Assembly: GCF_019249295.1 (NCBI RefSeq)
Contig: NZ_JAESDH010000006.1
Location: 124,001-188,000, forward strand
Length of the DNA stretch: 64,000 bases
Origin: Alteromonas antoniana
Lineage (GTDB): Bacteria > Pseudomonadota > Gammaproteobacteria > Enterobacterales > Alteromonadaceae
Direction: 5' to 3'
The position numbers and the translations under genes are program-made. The notes under the pieces are model-generated. The model had not been told where the DNA came from and ran no database searches. It saw nothing but the letters and a program-made list of their open reading frames with translations. This document shows positions 56,277 through 64,000 of this stretch, piece after piece; position 1 is the stretch's first letter, and each line of letters opens with the position of its first letter.

Positions 56277-56984
56277 ATGTTTACTACTCCGCGCCGCGTA
56301 CTGCCAAATTTGGCTTGTCTGCTTTGTAAGCAGGCAAGTCGCACGCCAGTTTGTCAGTGGTGTGCAGATGACATACAGTGGCTGGCACCACCCGGTGAGG
56401 GTGAAAACTTGCTGCTAAAACCGGATATAGCAACGGCCGTGGCGCATTCACACATTCATGCACTGAAAGCGGCGGCCTGGTATTCGTGGCCGTTCGATTC
56501 ACTGATTCATGCACTGAAGTTTTCACACAAGTTTACGCTTGCTGACTATCTCTGTGATGCTTTTTTACAACAGTACCCTGTAAATCAGACCAGCTTGCCC
56601 GACTTGCTTTTACCTGTACCGATGACGTACCGGCGTTACTGGCAACGGCACTACAATCAGGCGGTAGAAATTTGCAAAGCGCTGGCTGCGAAATATCAGC
56701 TGAGATGGGAACCACAATGGGCGCAGCGCACTGACAACCGACTCCAGCATACACTTGGTCGTGAAGCGAGAAAGCAACATGCACAGCAGGCGTACTGTTT
56801 ACAGCCACTGACATCCTGGCAAACTGGCTCCCCCCCGCTTCGCGTGGCGATTATCGATGATGTGGTAACGACGGGTCAGACGGTCAACAATCTTGCCGCG
56901 GCACTGAAAGCGCAGTGGCCATCAATGGTGATAGAGGTATGGACGATGGGGATCACACCGGCGCCGGGACAGCGCCGGTGTTAG
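56277..56984 (+). CDS. ComF/GntX family phosphoribosyltransferase-like protein
   Basis: A 235-residue ComF family protein (E. coli GntX has 227). It has N-terminal zinc-knuckle pairs (CLLC and CQWC), the LLPVPMTYRRYWQRHYNQA segment and a phosphoribosyltransferase PRPP-binding motif VAIIDDVVTTGQTVNNLA. The role in E. coli is linked to use of DNA as a nutrient; elsewhere to competence. The frame is open upstream to 56187, but ATG 56277 gives the family start. A 9-bp perfect hairpin (CACCGGCGC/GCGCCGGTG, 56956-56980) overlaps its 3' end and faces the convergent peptidase gene. Confidence 0.92.
   Translation: MFTTPRRVLPNLACLLCKQASRTPVCQWCADDIQWLAPPGEGENLLLKPDIATAVAHSHIHALKAAAWYSWPFDSLIHALKFSHKFTLADYLCDAFLQQYPVNQTSLPDLLLPVPMTYRRYWQRHYNQAVEICKALAAKYQLRWEPQWAQRTDNRLQHTLGREARKQHAQQAYCLQPLTSWQTGSPPLRVAIIDDVVTTGQTVNNLAAALKAQWPSMVIEVWTMGITPAPGQRRC
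56956..56980. repeat. 9-bp hairpin at the comF 3' end
   Basis: CACCGGCGC and GCGCCGGTG around CGGGACA form a perfect stem inside the last comF codons. Without a T-run it is not a standard terminator, but it lies between convergent genes only 3 bp apart. Confidence 0.5.
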
Positions 56985-56987
56985 CGT

Positions 56988-59615
56988 TTACTTAAGCAAA
57001 GCAGACTGATAAATGGCGTTACTCATCAGCTTATTGGTGCCGTACCAGTAACCCCGGAAGTGTGGGTTATCAGTAAAGCCAATCACCAGGCCGCTGCCAT
57101 AGCGCTCGGCAATAACCGCCGTGGTTCCACCAATCAACTCGACCAGCTGCGGCGCACTGTAACCGGCCATTAGCGGTGACTCAGTGTAACGTGCCACGGT
57201 GGTAAAGGGTGAATTGTCACTCTTCACAATCATGTTCGAGGTTTTAAACATCGGCAATGTCGATGAGGTGTACCCGAAAAATAGCGGATGTGAGGTGTCA
57301 ATGCGTGTTTCATATACTGAGCCTGCAATCAGCTTCTTAGCATAAAGCGCACTTCTGTCAGCGAACGTCAGCGAGTCCGTATCAAAGGCATCATCAATCG
57401 TTTCCCGGCTGGCAATTTCAATATCCAGCCACTCGTTCTGAGCAAACAAACGCAGCGCAGACTTTTGTCCGATCAACACGCCACCGCTGTCTACCCAGTC
57501 AGCGATTGCCTCAACGGTGTCCTCGTCAAGTTGTCCGTAACGACCACTGGCCATGATAATGTGCGTATAGTTATGTAATGGCGTGCGCGCCAGACGTGAC
57601 AGCTCGACCAGTGAAGCAGGAAGCCCTACACGCGTGTCCAGATAATGCCAGATTTCTCCAACTTCATACTGACTGGTTCCTTCGCCGCCGACCATCAGCA
57701 CTTTTGGTGTGGTCACCGGTGTCATTTCCCGGCTTCCGAGGTCAGACCCCGCTGGCGTAAGACCGCTACGGATCGCGTGTACAGGCATGTTCAGCTGACT
57801 TGCCTGGGTTGTTAACAGGCTAACCAGGTTGTCAGGCTGCGCCAGACCGGTGGGAATTAATATCGTTCCCGGAGCGAAGTCGCGTGTTGAGTCGTCTACC
57901 ATTTTCGCGGTAAAGCTTTTACCTGCAGTACGCACTGTGGCGCCTGATTCAAGCAGCGCCTGCAACATGGCAGGAGCCTGATAATACTCCCAGTCAAAGG
58001 CATAAGCGTAGGCATTATCGGGCAACGCCTGAGTGTCGTTTTGCAACGAAAGGCTGGCGTTCGCAGCCGTCTTCACCTTACGGCGGTCACCGCGCTCAAC
58101 AGCAACATAATCAATGTTGAAGGCCAGTGGTAAATTCCAGTTAGAGACGTCATAGAACGTATTGTTTTCAAAATTCTGCTGCGTTGAAAACAGAGAGGAA
58201 ACCAGTCGGTACTGAGGTTGTTCAACCGGAATGTAAATGGCCTTGTTGGCAGTAAACCCTTTCCCGCTTACGTCCACGTCCCGGTTTACCACTTCATAGT
58301 CGATAGTATGGCGCTTGAGTAAGTCCAGCATGGCGGTAAATCTGCCGGTATCATTCGGCACAGCCAGCAGGTACCCGGCAGTGTCGCTGTTTTTCGCCGC
58401 ATCGCGGGTATCTTTTACAAAGCTGGACTGATAATTCAGGATTGCGGGCTTATAGGCCATCGCGCCCTTAAAGGTGCTCAGCGACGTTGTCACCTGATTC
58501 TGGATCGTATCTGCAAAGCGGACTTTTCCGTTGATGGAGTCCTGCACGTGTCCGCGGCTGCTACCCTGTTCGAAAAGAATACCTATGCTGCCGTGCACAT
58601 CGGGGTAGGTTGACCCTTTACCTACGTAAAAGTCGTCAAAATCTTCTTCAGAGAAATACAGCTCACCCTGCGCATCAAATGCTGCCGCATGATACTCCGC
58701 CAGCGCTTCTGTCAGCGTCACGTTGCCATCAGGCGTTATCGGATTTTTGCGAGAGCGTACGCCTGGCTGGAAGAAATAGGTGCTGTTCGTTCCCATCTCA
58801 TGGAAGTCCGTCAGGATATGTGGACGCCACTGATGAAACTGTGCAATACGGGCGCGGGATTCAGGGTGTGTCAGTAGTAACCAGTCTCGGTTAAGATCGA
58901 ACCAGTAGTGATTGGTGCGCCCTGACGGCCAACCCTCAACATGTTCACGTGTTTCAGGATCGCTGACCAGCTGCTTTCCTTTGTGCATATTCGCCCATTG
59001 CGCGAAACGCCCTAACCCGTCCGGGTTGAAAGACGGATCCAGTAACACCACATTGTTGCGTAGCAAACGGTTCACATCGTCTGACTGGGCTGCAGCCAGA
59101 TAGTAGCCGATGACCATAGCGGCATTACTGCCGGACGGCTCATTACCGTGAATGCTGTAACCCATGTAAAAAATCAGGGGATCACCTTCACTCGGTGCTT
59201 CACCACTTTTCCAGGCATCCAGATGCTTTTTTCTGATGCTGTCGATACGTGGCTGATTATCTGGTGCGGTGATCGTGAGCAGCAGCAAAGGGCGGTTTTC
59301 GTGAGTGCGACCGGTTTCCTGAATGGTAATGCGGTCTGATGCTTCAGCGAGCGCACGCATGTAGGTAACCAACTGATCGTGTCTTACATGCCATTCGCCC
59401 ACCTGTGCACCCAGAATTTTTTCTGGTGTTGGGATTGCGGGATCATAGGTAACACCCGCGGGAAGGTACTCAGCGACAGGTTTGCCACCGGTTTCGGCCG
59501 GCACCAGGCTGGCTGCAGATACAAAACCGGAGACGCTCAGCAGCAGACTGAACGCGACGAGGTGACGAGCGCGCTTAGCAAGGCGTAGCGTCGAGTGAAC
59601 GAACTGATACGTCAT
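56988..59615 (-). CDS. M14 family zinc carboxypeptidase, exported
   Basis: An 875-residue exported peptidase. The signal peptide spans about residues 1-34 (ending VSA). The M14 catalytic domain has the zinc pair in SIHGNEPSGSNAAM (HxxE), the third zinc ligand in HILTDFHEMGTNS and the catalytic Glu in GILFEQGSSRG. A long C-terminal region of about 450 residues includes a class I glutamine amidotransferase-like part (VLMVGGEGTSQYEV, IIMASGRYGQL). The ATG at 59615 is chosen over an upstream open frame to 59672. Substrates are probably peptides or peptidoglycan fragments in the periplasm; unproven. Confidence 0.88.
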   Translation of the reverse strand: MTYQFVHSTLRLAKRARHLVAFSLLLSVSGFVSAASLVPAETGGKPVAEYLPAGVTYDPAIPTPEKILGAQVGEWHVRHDQLVTYMRALAEASDRITIQETGRTHENRPLLLLTITAPDNQPRIDSIRKKHLDAWKSGEAPSEGDPLIFYMGYSIHGNEPSGSNAAMVIGYYLAAAQSDDVNRLLRNNVVLLDPSFNPDGLGRFAQWANMHKGKQLVSDPETREHVEGWPSGRTNHYWFDLNRDWLLLTHPESRARIAQFHQWRPHILTDFHEMGTNSTYFFQPGVRSRKNPITPDGNVTLTEALAEYHAAAFDAQGELYFSEEDFDDFYVGKGSTYPDVHGSIGILFEQGSSRGHVQDSINGKVRFADTIQNQVTTSLSTFKGAMAYKPAILNYQSSFVKDTRDAAKNSDTAGYLLAVPNDTGRFTAMLDLLKRHTIDYEVVNRDVDVSGKGFTANKAIYIPVEQPQYRLVSSLFSTQQNFENNTFYDVSNWNLPLAFNIDYVAVERGDRRKVKTAANASLSLQNDTQALPDNAYAYAFDWEYYQAPAMLQALLESGATVRTAGKSFTAKMVDDSTRDFAPGTILIPTGLAQPDNLVSLLTTQASQLNMPVHAIRSGLTPAGSDLGSREMTPVTTPKVLMVGGEGTSQYEVGEIWHYLDTRVGLPASLVELSRLARTPLHNYTHIIMASGRYGQLDEDTVEAIADWVDSGGVLIGQKSALRLFAQNEWLDIEIASRETIDDAFDTDSLTFADRSALYAKKLIAGSVYETRIDTSHPLFFGYTSSTLPMFKTSNMIVKSDNSPFTTVARYTESPLMAGYSAPQLVELIGGTTAVIAERYGSGLVIGFTDNPHFRGYWYGTNKLMSNAIYQSALLK

Positions 59616-59676
59616 AGTGTTCCCATCTCTTGTTGCATGAATTTTTATGATTATGACAATCTGAGAAAACACTTCA

Positions 59677-59701
59677 ATACTTGACTGTTTTACTCAGGTA
59701 A
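59677..59701. promoter_or_regulatory. iscR_box: IscR type-1 binding site upstream of nfuA
   Basis: The 25 bp from 59677 to 59701 (beginning ATACTTGACTGTTTTACTC) match the type-1 IscR consensus ATASYYGACTRWWWYAGTCRRSTAT at all but two positions. It contains a TTGACT -35-like box and lies 45 bp before the nfuA ATG. The Fe-S form of IscR normally represses from such sites, and E. coli nfuA is a known IscR target with this site type. Predicted from pattern only. Confidence 0.65.
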
Positions 59702-59745
59702 ATTTGTTATCATTAGCCCCATCTAATTAATTGTAGGACTTGTTG

Positions 59746-60324
59746 ATGATCACTATATCAGAAGAAGCACAAGCTCACTTCGCGAAATTACTGGAAAAAC
59801 AAGAGTCTGGCACGAATATTCGTGTATTCGTCGTAAATCCAGGGACGTCGTCGGCAGAGTGCGGCGTGTCCTATTGCCCCCCTGATGCTGTCGAAGAAGG
59901 CGACATAAAGCTTGAGTTTAACGGTTTCGATGCGGTGGTTGATCAGGAGAGCGCGCCTTACCTGGAAGAAGCAGAAATTGATTTTGTTACTGACCAGATG
60001 GGATCGCAACTCACGCTGAAAGCACCGAACGCAAAAGCGCGTAAGGTGTCAGACGATGCACCGCTGGTTGAGCGGATTAACTATATGATCGAATCTGAAA
60101 TCAACCCGCAGCTGGCCAGCCATGGCGGCCAGGTGATGCTGGTTGAAGTCACCGAAGAGGGCTTTGCAGTTCTGCAATTCGGTGGCGGCTGTAACGGCTG
60201 CTCGATGGTAGACGTAACCTTAAAAGACGGTATCGAAAAGCAAATGTTAGAGCAGTTTGCCGGTGAGCTGAAAGGGGTTCGCGACGCCACCGAACACCAG
60301 GCTGGTGAACACTCGTACTACTAA
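59746..60324 (+). CDS. nfuA: Fe-S cluster carrier protein NfuA
   Basis: NfuA receives [4Fe-4S] clusters and delivers them to apo-enzymes, important under oxidative or iron stress. The 192-residue protein (191 in E. coli) has an N-terminal A-type-like domain ([24 protein letters not shown]) and a C-terminal Nfu domain with the cluster-binding CxxC in [24 protein letters not shown] 59746 has TAGGA eight bases upstream; the TTG codons before it are in frame but out of family range. An IscR-type box precedes it. Confidence 0.97.
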   Translation: MITISEEAQAHFAKLLEKQESGTNIRVFVVNPGTSSAECGVSYCPPDAVEEGDIKLEFNGFDAVVDQESAPYLEEAEIDFVTDQMGSQLTLKAPNAKARKVSDDAPLVERINYMIESEINPQLASHGGQVMLVEVTEEGFAVLQFGGGCNGCSMVDVTLKDGIEKQMLEQFAGELKGVRDATEHQAGEHSYY

Positions 60325-60325
60325 T

Positions 60326-60568
60326 ATGAGTACCCCGCAACAGCGCTGGCAAGGGTTTGTTCGTGGCCTGGTTATTTTTTCACTGGGCGCGCTGTTGCTG
60401 GTTTTTACAGCAGAGTATGCGGTGTGGCTTTACTGGCTGTCTCTGGCCATTTTGTTCACCGGGTTTGCGATTGCCATGCGTTACTACGCGGGCATTTTTA
60501 TGCAGCGTATTTCCTCGTTTGGCGACGCTAAACGCTTACTAAAGCGTCTCGACGAACGCGATAAATGA
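60326..60568 (+). CDS. small two-helix membrane protein
   Basis: An 80-residue protein with two transmembrane helices (about 12-32 and 35-55) and a basic C-terminus. It starts one base after the nfuA stop, so it is probably co-transcribed with nfuA. Its 3' end overlaps the convergent MATE gene by 41 bp. No family is recognised. Confidence 0.65.
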   Translation: MSTPQQRWQGFVRGLVIFSLGALLLVFTAEYAVWLYWLSLAILFTGFAIAMRYYAGIFMQRISSFGDAKRLLKRLDERDK

Positions 60569-61862
60569 ACACCCACCCCAGCGTTAGCCCACGCGCAAGC
60601 AGGAAGCTCAGTAAGGCATACCATAACGCCACGTTTCCCGCGTCTGAAAACAGCCACCATACCGGAAAATAAGCCACTGCAGCGCTGATAATCATAGTGT
60701 CGCGCATTGCCGCAGACTGCGTAATACCGACAAAAACCCCATCAAATAAGAAACACCAGTGGCCCAGAAGTGGTAGCAGCACCATCAGCCACAGGTACGC
60801 TGAAGCCGCCTCGCGAAGGTGAGGTAAATCGGTCAGTAATGCAATGATGGCGTCGCCAGATACATAAAACAGCAAGGCGTAGGCAATCGCAAACAGTGAT
60901 GACCAGAATAATCCGCGTTGCGTCTGCGCCACTACTGCGCGCTTTGACTTGGCTCCTGCGGCTTCTCCTACCAACGCTTCCACCGCATAAGCAATACCAT
61001 CCAGGCCCAGCGCAATTAGCACGAAAAACTGCATAAGAATGGCATTAATCGCCGCTGGCGTTTCTCCCAGCCGGGCTCCCTGGAGCGTCAGGAACGCCAG
61101 ACAGACCTGCAACGCCAGGTTACGTATCAGCATGTTGCCATTGAGTTTCAGCAGTACTTTCCGGGCTGCCGAGTTAAACCACTCCGCTCTCGGCGATACG
61201 CCTTTGCAGTGAGCCAGAGCCACCCACAATGACAATGCAGTCATTGTATACTCGGCTGCGATACTTGCCAGCGCCACACCCGCGACAGACATATCAAAAC
61301 CATAAACCAACAAGACATCCAACGCGGCGTTTAGCAGGTTGCCTACAATCTGAATAAACAGAACGGCACGGGTTTTTTGCTGCCCGACCAGCCAGCCCAC
61401 CAGCGCCAGATTGAGCATGGCAGCGGGCGCACCCCACACACGTACTTCAAAATAGGCTTCAAGATGCTGCAACACCTCGTAGCCCGGAGATGCAAGCCAG
61501 ATACCGGCATGCAATACAGGCACCTGCAGAAGCAGTAACCCGATACCTAAAACCAGTGCAATGGCGCAGGTTTGCCAGAGGGCCTTCGCCGACTGGGTTT
61601 TCGGATCATGGGGATTTCCTCTGCCCTGAGCACTTAAGCCGGTGGCCGACATTCGCAAAAAACCGCATACCCAGTAAATTTGTGTGAGTATTAACGTGGC
61701 TATCGACGCACCAGCGAGCATAGCCGAGGAATCCATATGCCCCAATACAGCCGTATCAACCAGTCCGAGTAAAGGCGTGGTAATATTGGCCAGAATCATC
61801 GGAAAGGCCAGCGTGATTAATGTTTTGTGGGCCTGCCAGCCGTGCGGCACTGTCGCTGTCAT
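60528..61862 (-). CDS. MATE family efflux protein (DinF subfamily)
   Basis: A 444-residue transporter with about 12 transmembrane segments, typical of MATE exporters that use H+ or Na+ gradients. The N-terminus (LITLAFPMILANITTPLLGLVDTAVLGHM) and GLDGIAYAVEALVGEAAGAKSK match the DinF branch. The substrate is unknown. ATG 61862 is chosen; the frame's extension to 61922 lacks a start with support and overlaps the divergent deacetylase region. It overlaps the convergent small gene by 41 bp. Confidence 0.88.
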   Translation of the reverse strand: MTATVPHGWQAHKTLITLAFPMILANITTPLLGLVDTAVLGHMDSSAMLAGASIATLILTQIYWVCGFLRMSATGLSAQGRGNPHDPKTQSAKALWQTCAIALVLGIGLLLLQVPVLHAGIWLASPGYEVLQHLEAYFEVRVWGAPAAMLNLALVGWLVGQQKTRAVLFIQIVGNLLNAALDVLLVYGFDMSVAGVALASIAAEYTMTALSLWVALAHCKGVSPRAEWFNSAARKVLLKLNGNMLIRNLALQVCLAFLTLQGARLGETPAAINAILMQFFVLIALGLDGIAYAVEALVGEAAGAKSKRAVVAQTQRGLFWSSLFAIAYALLFYVSGDAIIALLTDLPHLREAASAYLWLMVLLPLLGHWCFLFDGVFVGITQSAAMRDTMIISAAVAYFPVWWLFSDAGNVALWYALLSFLLARGLTLGWVFIYRVRRDALVSV

Positions 61863-61895
61863 GGAAATGTAGCACCCGCAGAGTAAGGAGGAAAC

Positions 61896-62987
61896 GTGAA
61901 GTATAACATGGGTTTGCGACAAAAAATCGGGTTCGTACTGGGCCTGATTGCGACATCGTTAACAACCGGAGTGAGTTACGCACAGACTGACGACAAAGGT
62001 CTGGATAACGCTGTGATCCTGCTCTATCACCATGTAGCAAACGATACACCTGCAAGCACCAGCATTTCGCCGGACAGCTTCGCTGAACACATGGAATACT
62101 TAGCAAATAACCATACTGTGCTGGGCTTACCAGAGGTCGTTTCTGCGCTTCGCGAGGGTGAAACTCTCCCTGACCGCACTGTTGTGATCACCTTTGATGA
62201 TGGCTATGAAAATATTCTTACTAATGCCCACCCGATATTAAAGCGTCACGGGTTTCCCTACACCATCTTTATCAACCCCAATGAGATAGGCAGTAATCGC
62301 AGTCAGCTTAGCTGGGAGCAGGTAAAAACAATGCAGGATGACGGTGTCGTGTTCGCGAATCATACGCTTGATCACCTGCATATGCTGGAGCGAACGCCTG
62401 GAGAATCTGAAAAGGACTGGCTAAAACGTGTGTGGACAAATGTCACCGAAGCCGAAGATATACTGGAGGACAAAACCGGACGTTCACTCAAGTATCTGGC
62501 GTTTCCGTTTGGTGAATACAACCGTGCTTTGGCAGATAAAGTGTCACAAGCCGGCTATGTTGGTTTCGGTCAGCATTCTGGTGGCGTCAGCAGCGAAAGT
62601 CAGTTTTCCGCTCTCCCCCGTTTTCCTGCTGCAGGCCCTTATGCCAACCTCAAAACGTTGAAAACCAAGCTGGAAAGTCTGGCAATGCCGGTATCCTCAT
62701 ACACGCCTGAAGATCCGATGGTAACTGACAGGAGCGAGCCGCCTAAAGTCACCTTCACCGTGACCTCCAGCGATGTCGATTTGAATCGCGCTAACTGCTT
62801 TTTTGGTGGCGATACCATCGCACCGCGCGTAGATAAGATGACAGCGACTGTCACTATTGATGGCGCACTTCCGGTTGGGCGTTCAAGAATTAACTGTACT
62901 GCGCCGTCAATGGAACACAGTGGTCGCTATTACTGGTACTCGCAGCCATTTTTCGTCGCCGACAGCAAGGGTAATTATCCCGATTAG
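61896..62987 (+). CDS. exported polysaccharide deacetylase
   Basis: A 363-residue exported NodB-type deacetylase. The signal peptide is about 1-29 (ending SYA). The catalytic domain has YHHVANDTPASTSISP, the catalytic Asp pair in ITFDDGYENIL and the metal His motif ANHTLDHLHM, then AFPFGEYN. A C-terminal extension of about 85 residues with a cysteine pair (about C293 and C334) has no assigned function. The start is GTG 61896 with AAGGAGG four bases upstream; ATG 61908 is less likely. It is divergent from the MATE gene, 33 bp apart. Confidence 0.88.
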   Translation: MKYNMGLRQKIGFVLGLIATSLTTGVSYAQTDDKGLDNAVILLYHHVANDTPASTSISPDSFAEHMEYLANNHTVLGLPEVVSALREGETLPDRTVVITFDDGYENILTNAHPILKRHGFPYTIFINPNEIGSNRSQLSWEQVKTMQDDGVVFANHTLDHLHMLERTPGESEKDWLKRVWTNVTEAEDILEDKTGRSLKYLAFPFGEYNRALADKVSQAGYVGFGQHSGGVSSESQFSALPRFPAAGPYANLKTLKTKLESLAMPVSSYTPEDPMVTDRSEPPKVTFTVTSSDVDLNRANCFFGGDTIAPRVDKMTATVTIDGALPVGRSRINCTAPSMEHSGRYYWYSQPFFVADSKGNYPD

Positions 62988-63127
62988 TGACTAAAGGCCT
63001 GCGAGACCTTTGGTGTGAACCATTTTGTGCAACCCTAACGCATTTCGCGCAAGTCTCAAGGAACATGGTGTAGTTTTACTGACTGAGTGACGGGTTGCGC
63101 AGTGCAAAATGCGCTTGAAAACACTTA

Positions 63128-63149
63128 CACGTCCGCAGTTTAGGACGTG
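63128..63149. repeat. 7-bp stem-loop in the deacetylase-GNAT gap
   Basis: CACGTCC/GGACGTG with an 8-nt loop, preceded by TTACA and followed by a G-run. The rest of 62988-63257 holds no gene. It is not a terminator. Confidence 0.4.
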
Positions 63150-63257
63150 GGGGTGGATGTACACTCCCGAACACAGGCTTTATGCCGTTCAATAATAAGG
63201 TGTGATCAGCGCAGAAAAGAGGGGTGTAAACCGACAATAATACTCAGTGGGAATGCC

Positions 63258-63854
63258 TCACAAAGGCGGCACAGCTCTTATCATCTGAATAAAGGGAGCG
63301 GCATGCTGATGCTCGCCAAATCCCAGCGCCTTATAGAACCGCCGGGCAGTCTCATTGGAGACTTCCACGTCCAGCACCATGGCGAATTTTTTATGCTCTC
63401 TTGCGGTTTTTTCAGCAACGCGCAGCAATGCGCGGCCAACGCCCTGACGCCTGGCGCCTGCAGCGACTGACAGGTGCCCAATCCCCAGCTCTGTCGCCAG
63501 TGGCGGATGCAGAGCGGCGCTAAAGCGCTGACTACGCATTACCACATCAATCGACTGGTCCAGTCCAAAGTGTTCTGTGATTGAAGAGAGCGTATCGCGA
63601 TCGAAATCGGCAGGCAGTTTATCATGCCAGCAGGTCATCAGGCCTACCACGTCATCGTCTATGCAGGCGACCCAGTGATTTTTAAAGCCATACTGGCCCT
63701 CCCCGTTTGACCAGGCATAGCATAAGTACTGATAGGCGGAGTCTCGCTCACCATTGCCGAAAATATCAATGAGAAGCTGCTCACCGGAATCAAGAAGAAG
63801 TGGAACCGCACTTGCCATGTCGGCGGCGGTGGCCTGACGTATATTCAGGTTCAT
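63258..63854 (-). CDS. GNAT family N-acetyltransferase
   Basis: A 198-residue acetyltransferase with the acetyl-CoA-binding signature LSVAAGARRQGVGRALLRVAE (R/Q-x-x-G-x-G/A) and the C-terminal motif NETARRFYKALGF. The N-terminus begins IRQATAADMASAVPLLL. The substrate is unknown. It lies 8 bp downstream of the SCO gene on the same strand and may be co-transcribed with it. Confidence 0.87.
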   Translation of the reverse strand: MNLNIRQATAADMASAVPLLLDSGEQLLIDIFGNGERDSAYQYLCYAWSNGEGQYGFKNHWVACIDDDVVGLMTCWHDKLPADFDRDTLSSITEHFGLDQSIDVVMRSQRFSAALHPPLATELGIGHLSVAAGARRQGVGRALLRVAEKTAREHKKFAMVLDVEVSNETARRFYKALGFGEHQHAAPFIQMIRAVPPL

Positions 63855-63862
63855 ACATACTA

Positions 63863-64000
63863 CTAGGGTGCGACAATAACCGGCAAATCAGCAAGAATTT
63901 GATTTACATCGGCGACCGCCAGCTTTCCCGGCTCCGAAACAGGCTTAAAGCGTCCAATTACTTTAGCATCCGGATTAATTAATACCACGGAAGCGCTATG
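63863..64000 (-). CDS. SCO1/SenC family protein, C-terminal part (partial)
   Basis: The last 45 residues of a gene cut by the right edge are visible, beginning HSASVVLINPDAKVIGRF and ending LADLPVIVAP before a TAG. The His at the start fits the conserved copper-ligand His-Ser/Thr-Ala segment of SCO proteins, which deliver copper to cytochrome c oxidase. The CxxxC motif would lie outside the window. The identification rests on this short end and on the downstream position. Confidence 0.65.
   Translation of the reverse strand, partial: HSASVVLINPDAKVIGRFKPVSEPGKLAVADVNQILADLPVIVAP

Noticed and set aside
1..64000. tRNA, rRNA, CRISPR array, prophage or restriction-defence islands
   Set aside because: No array of spaced repeats, no clover-leaf sequences, no integrase, transposase, or defence-type gene was seen; the genes are core or common accessory functions.

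Overview
The window reads as ordinary chromosomal DNA of a marine, Alteromonadales-type gammaproteobacterium (Alteromonadaceae-like). This is inferred from gene content, from protein similarity to Escherichia coli, Shewanella and Vibrio families, and from a complete gspC-N type II secretion operon; no 16S gene is present to prove it. Genes are densely packed on both strands. I saw no tRNA, rRNA, CRISPR array, prophage, integrase or intact insertion sequence. Most genes have counterparts that, in E. coli, lie around 73-76 min (prmA, dusB-fis, prkB, ompR-envZ, pckA, hslO-hslR, yrfG-nudE, yheSTUV, slyX, fkpA, greB, tex, bioH-gntX-nfuA), here in shuffled blocks.

Layout. 1-6.8 kb: prmA, dusB-fis, purH, an exported methyltransferase and purD. 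6.9-12.9 kb: an exonuclease gene without a normal start codon, a voltage-gated K+ channel, prkB, a structured leader before nhaD, and a DUF2855 gene. 12.9-20.3 kb: a 7-bp tandem array directly upstream of ompR-envZ, then on the minus strand an MFS transporter with a LacI-type operator, pckA, hslO and hslR. 20.3-31.7 kb: gspC to gspN, mostly with overlapping start and stop codons. 31.8-41.7 kb: a semialdehyde dehydrogenase, an unassigned 565-bp gap ending in an orphan terminator, yjjX-yrfG divergent from nudE-cysQ-yceI, opgGH, and a small outer-membrane barrel.

41.9-50.4 kb: yheS, a TIGR02444 gene, yheT and yheU (minus), divergent from yheV; then a DUF748 protein, a WD40 lipoprotein with slyX, fkpA and a small membrane protein. 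50.6-64 kb: greB, tex, a HEKAH putative metalloprotease beside a small flagellar-hook-like protein, bioH divergent from comF, an M14 carboxypeptidase, nfuA with a good IscR type-1 site, a MATE pump, a polysaccharide deacetylase, a GNAT, and the C-terminal end of a SCO protein running off the right edge.

Functional themes are purine synthesis (purH, purD), translation and transcription quality (prmA, dusB, hslR, yheS, greB, tex), envelope and osmotic adaptation (ompR-envZ, opgGH, nhaD, K+ channel, fkpA), protein secretion (gsp) and redox or Fe-S repair (hslO, nfuA). I did not find a clearly new multi-gene system. The best candidates for new biology are the start-less exonuclease, the heptamer array ahead of ompR, the nhaD leader, the signal-peptide methyltransferase and the metalloprotease/hook-like pair.
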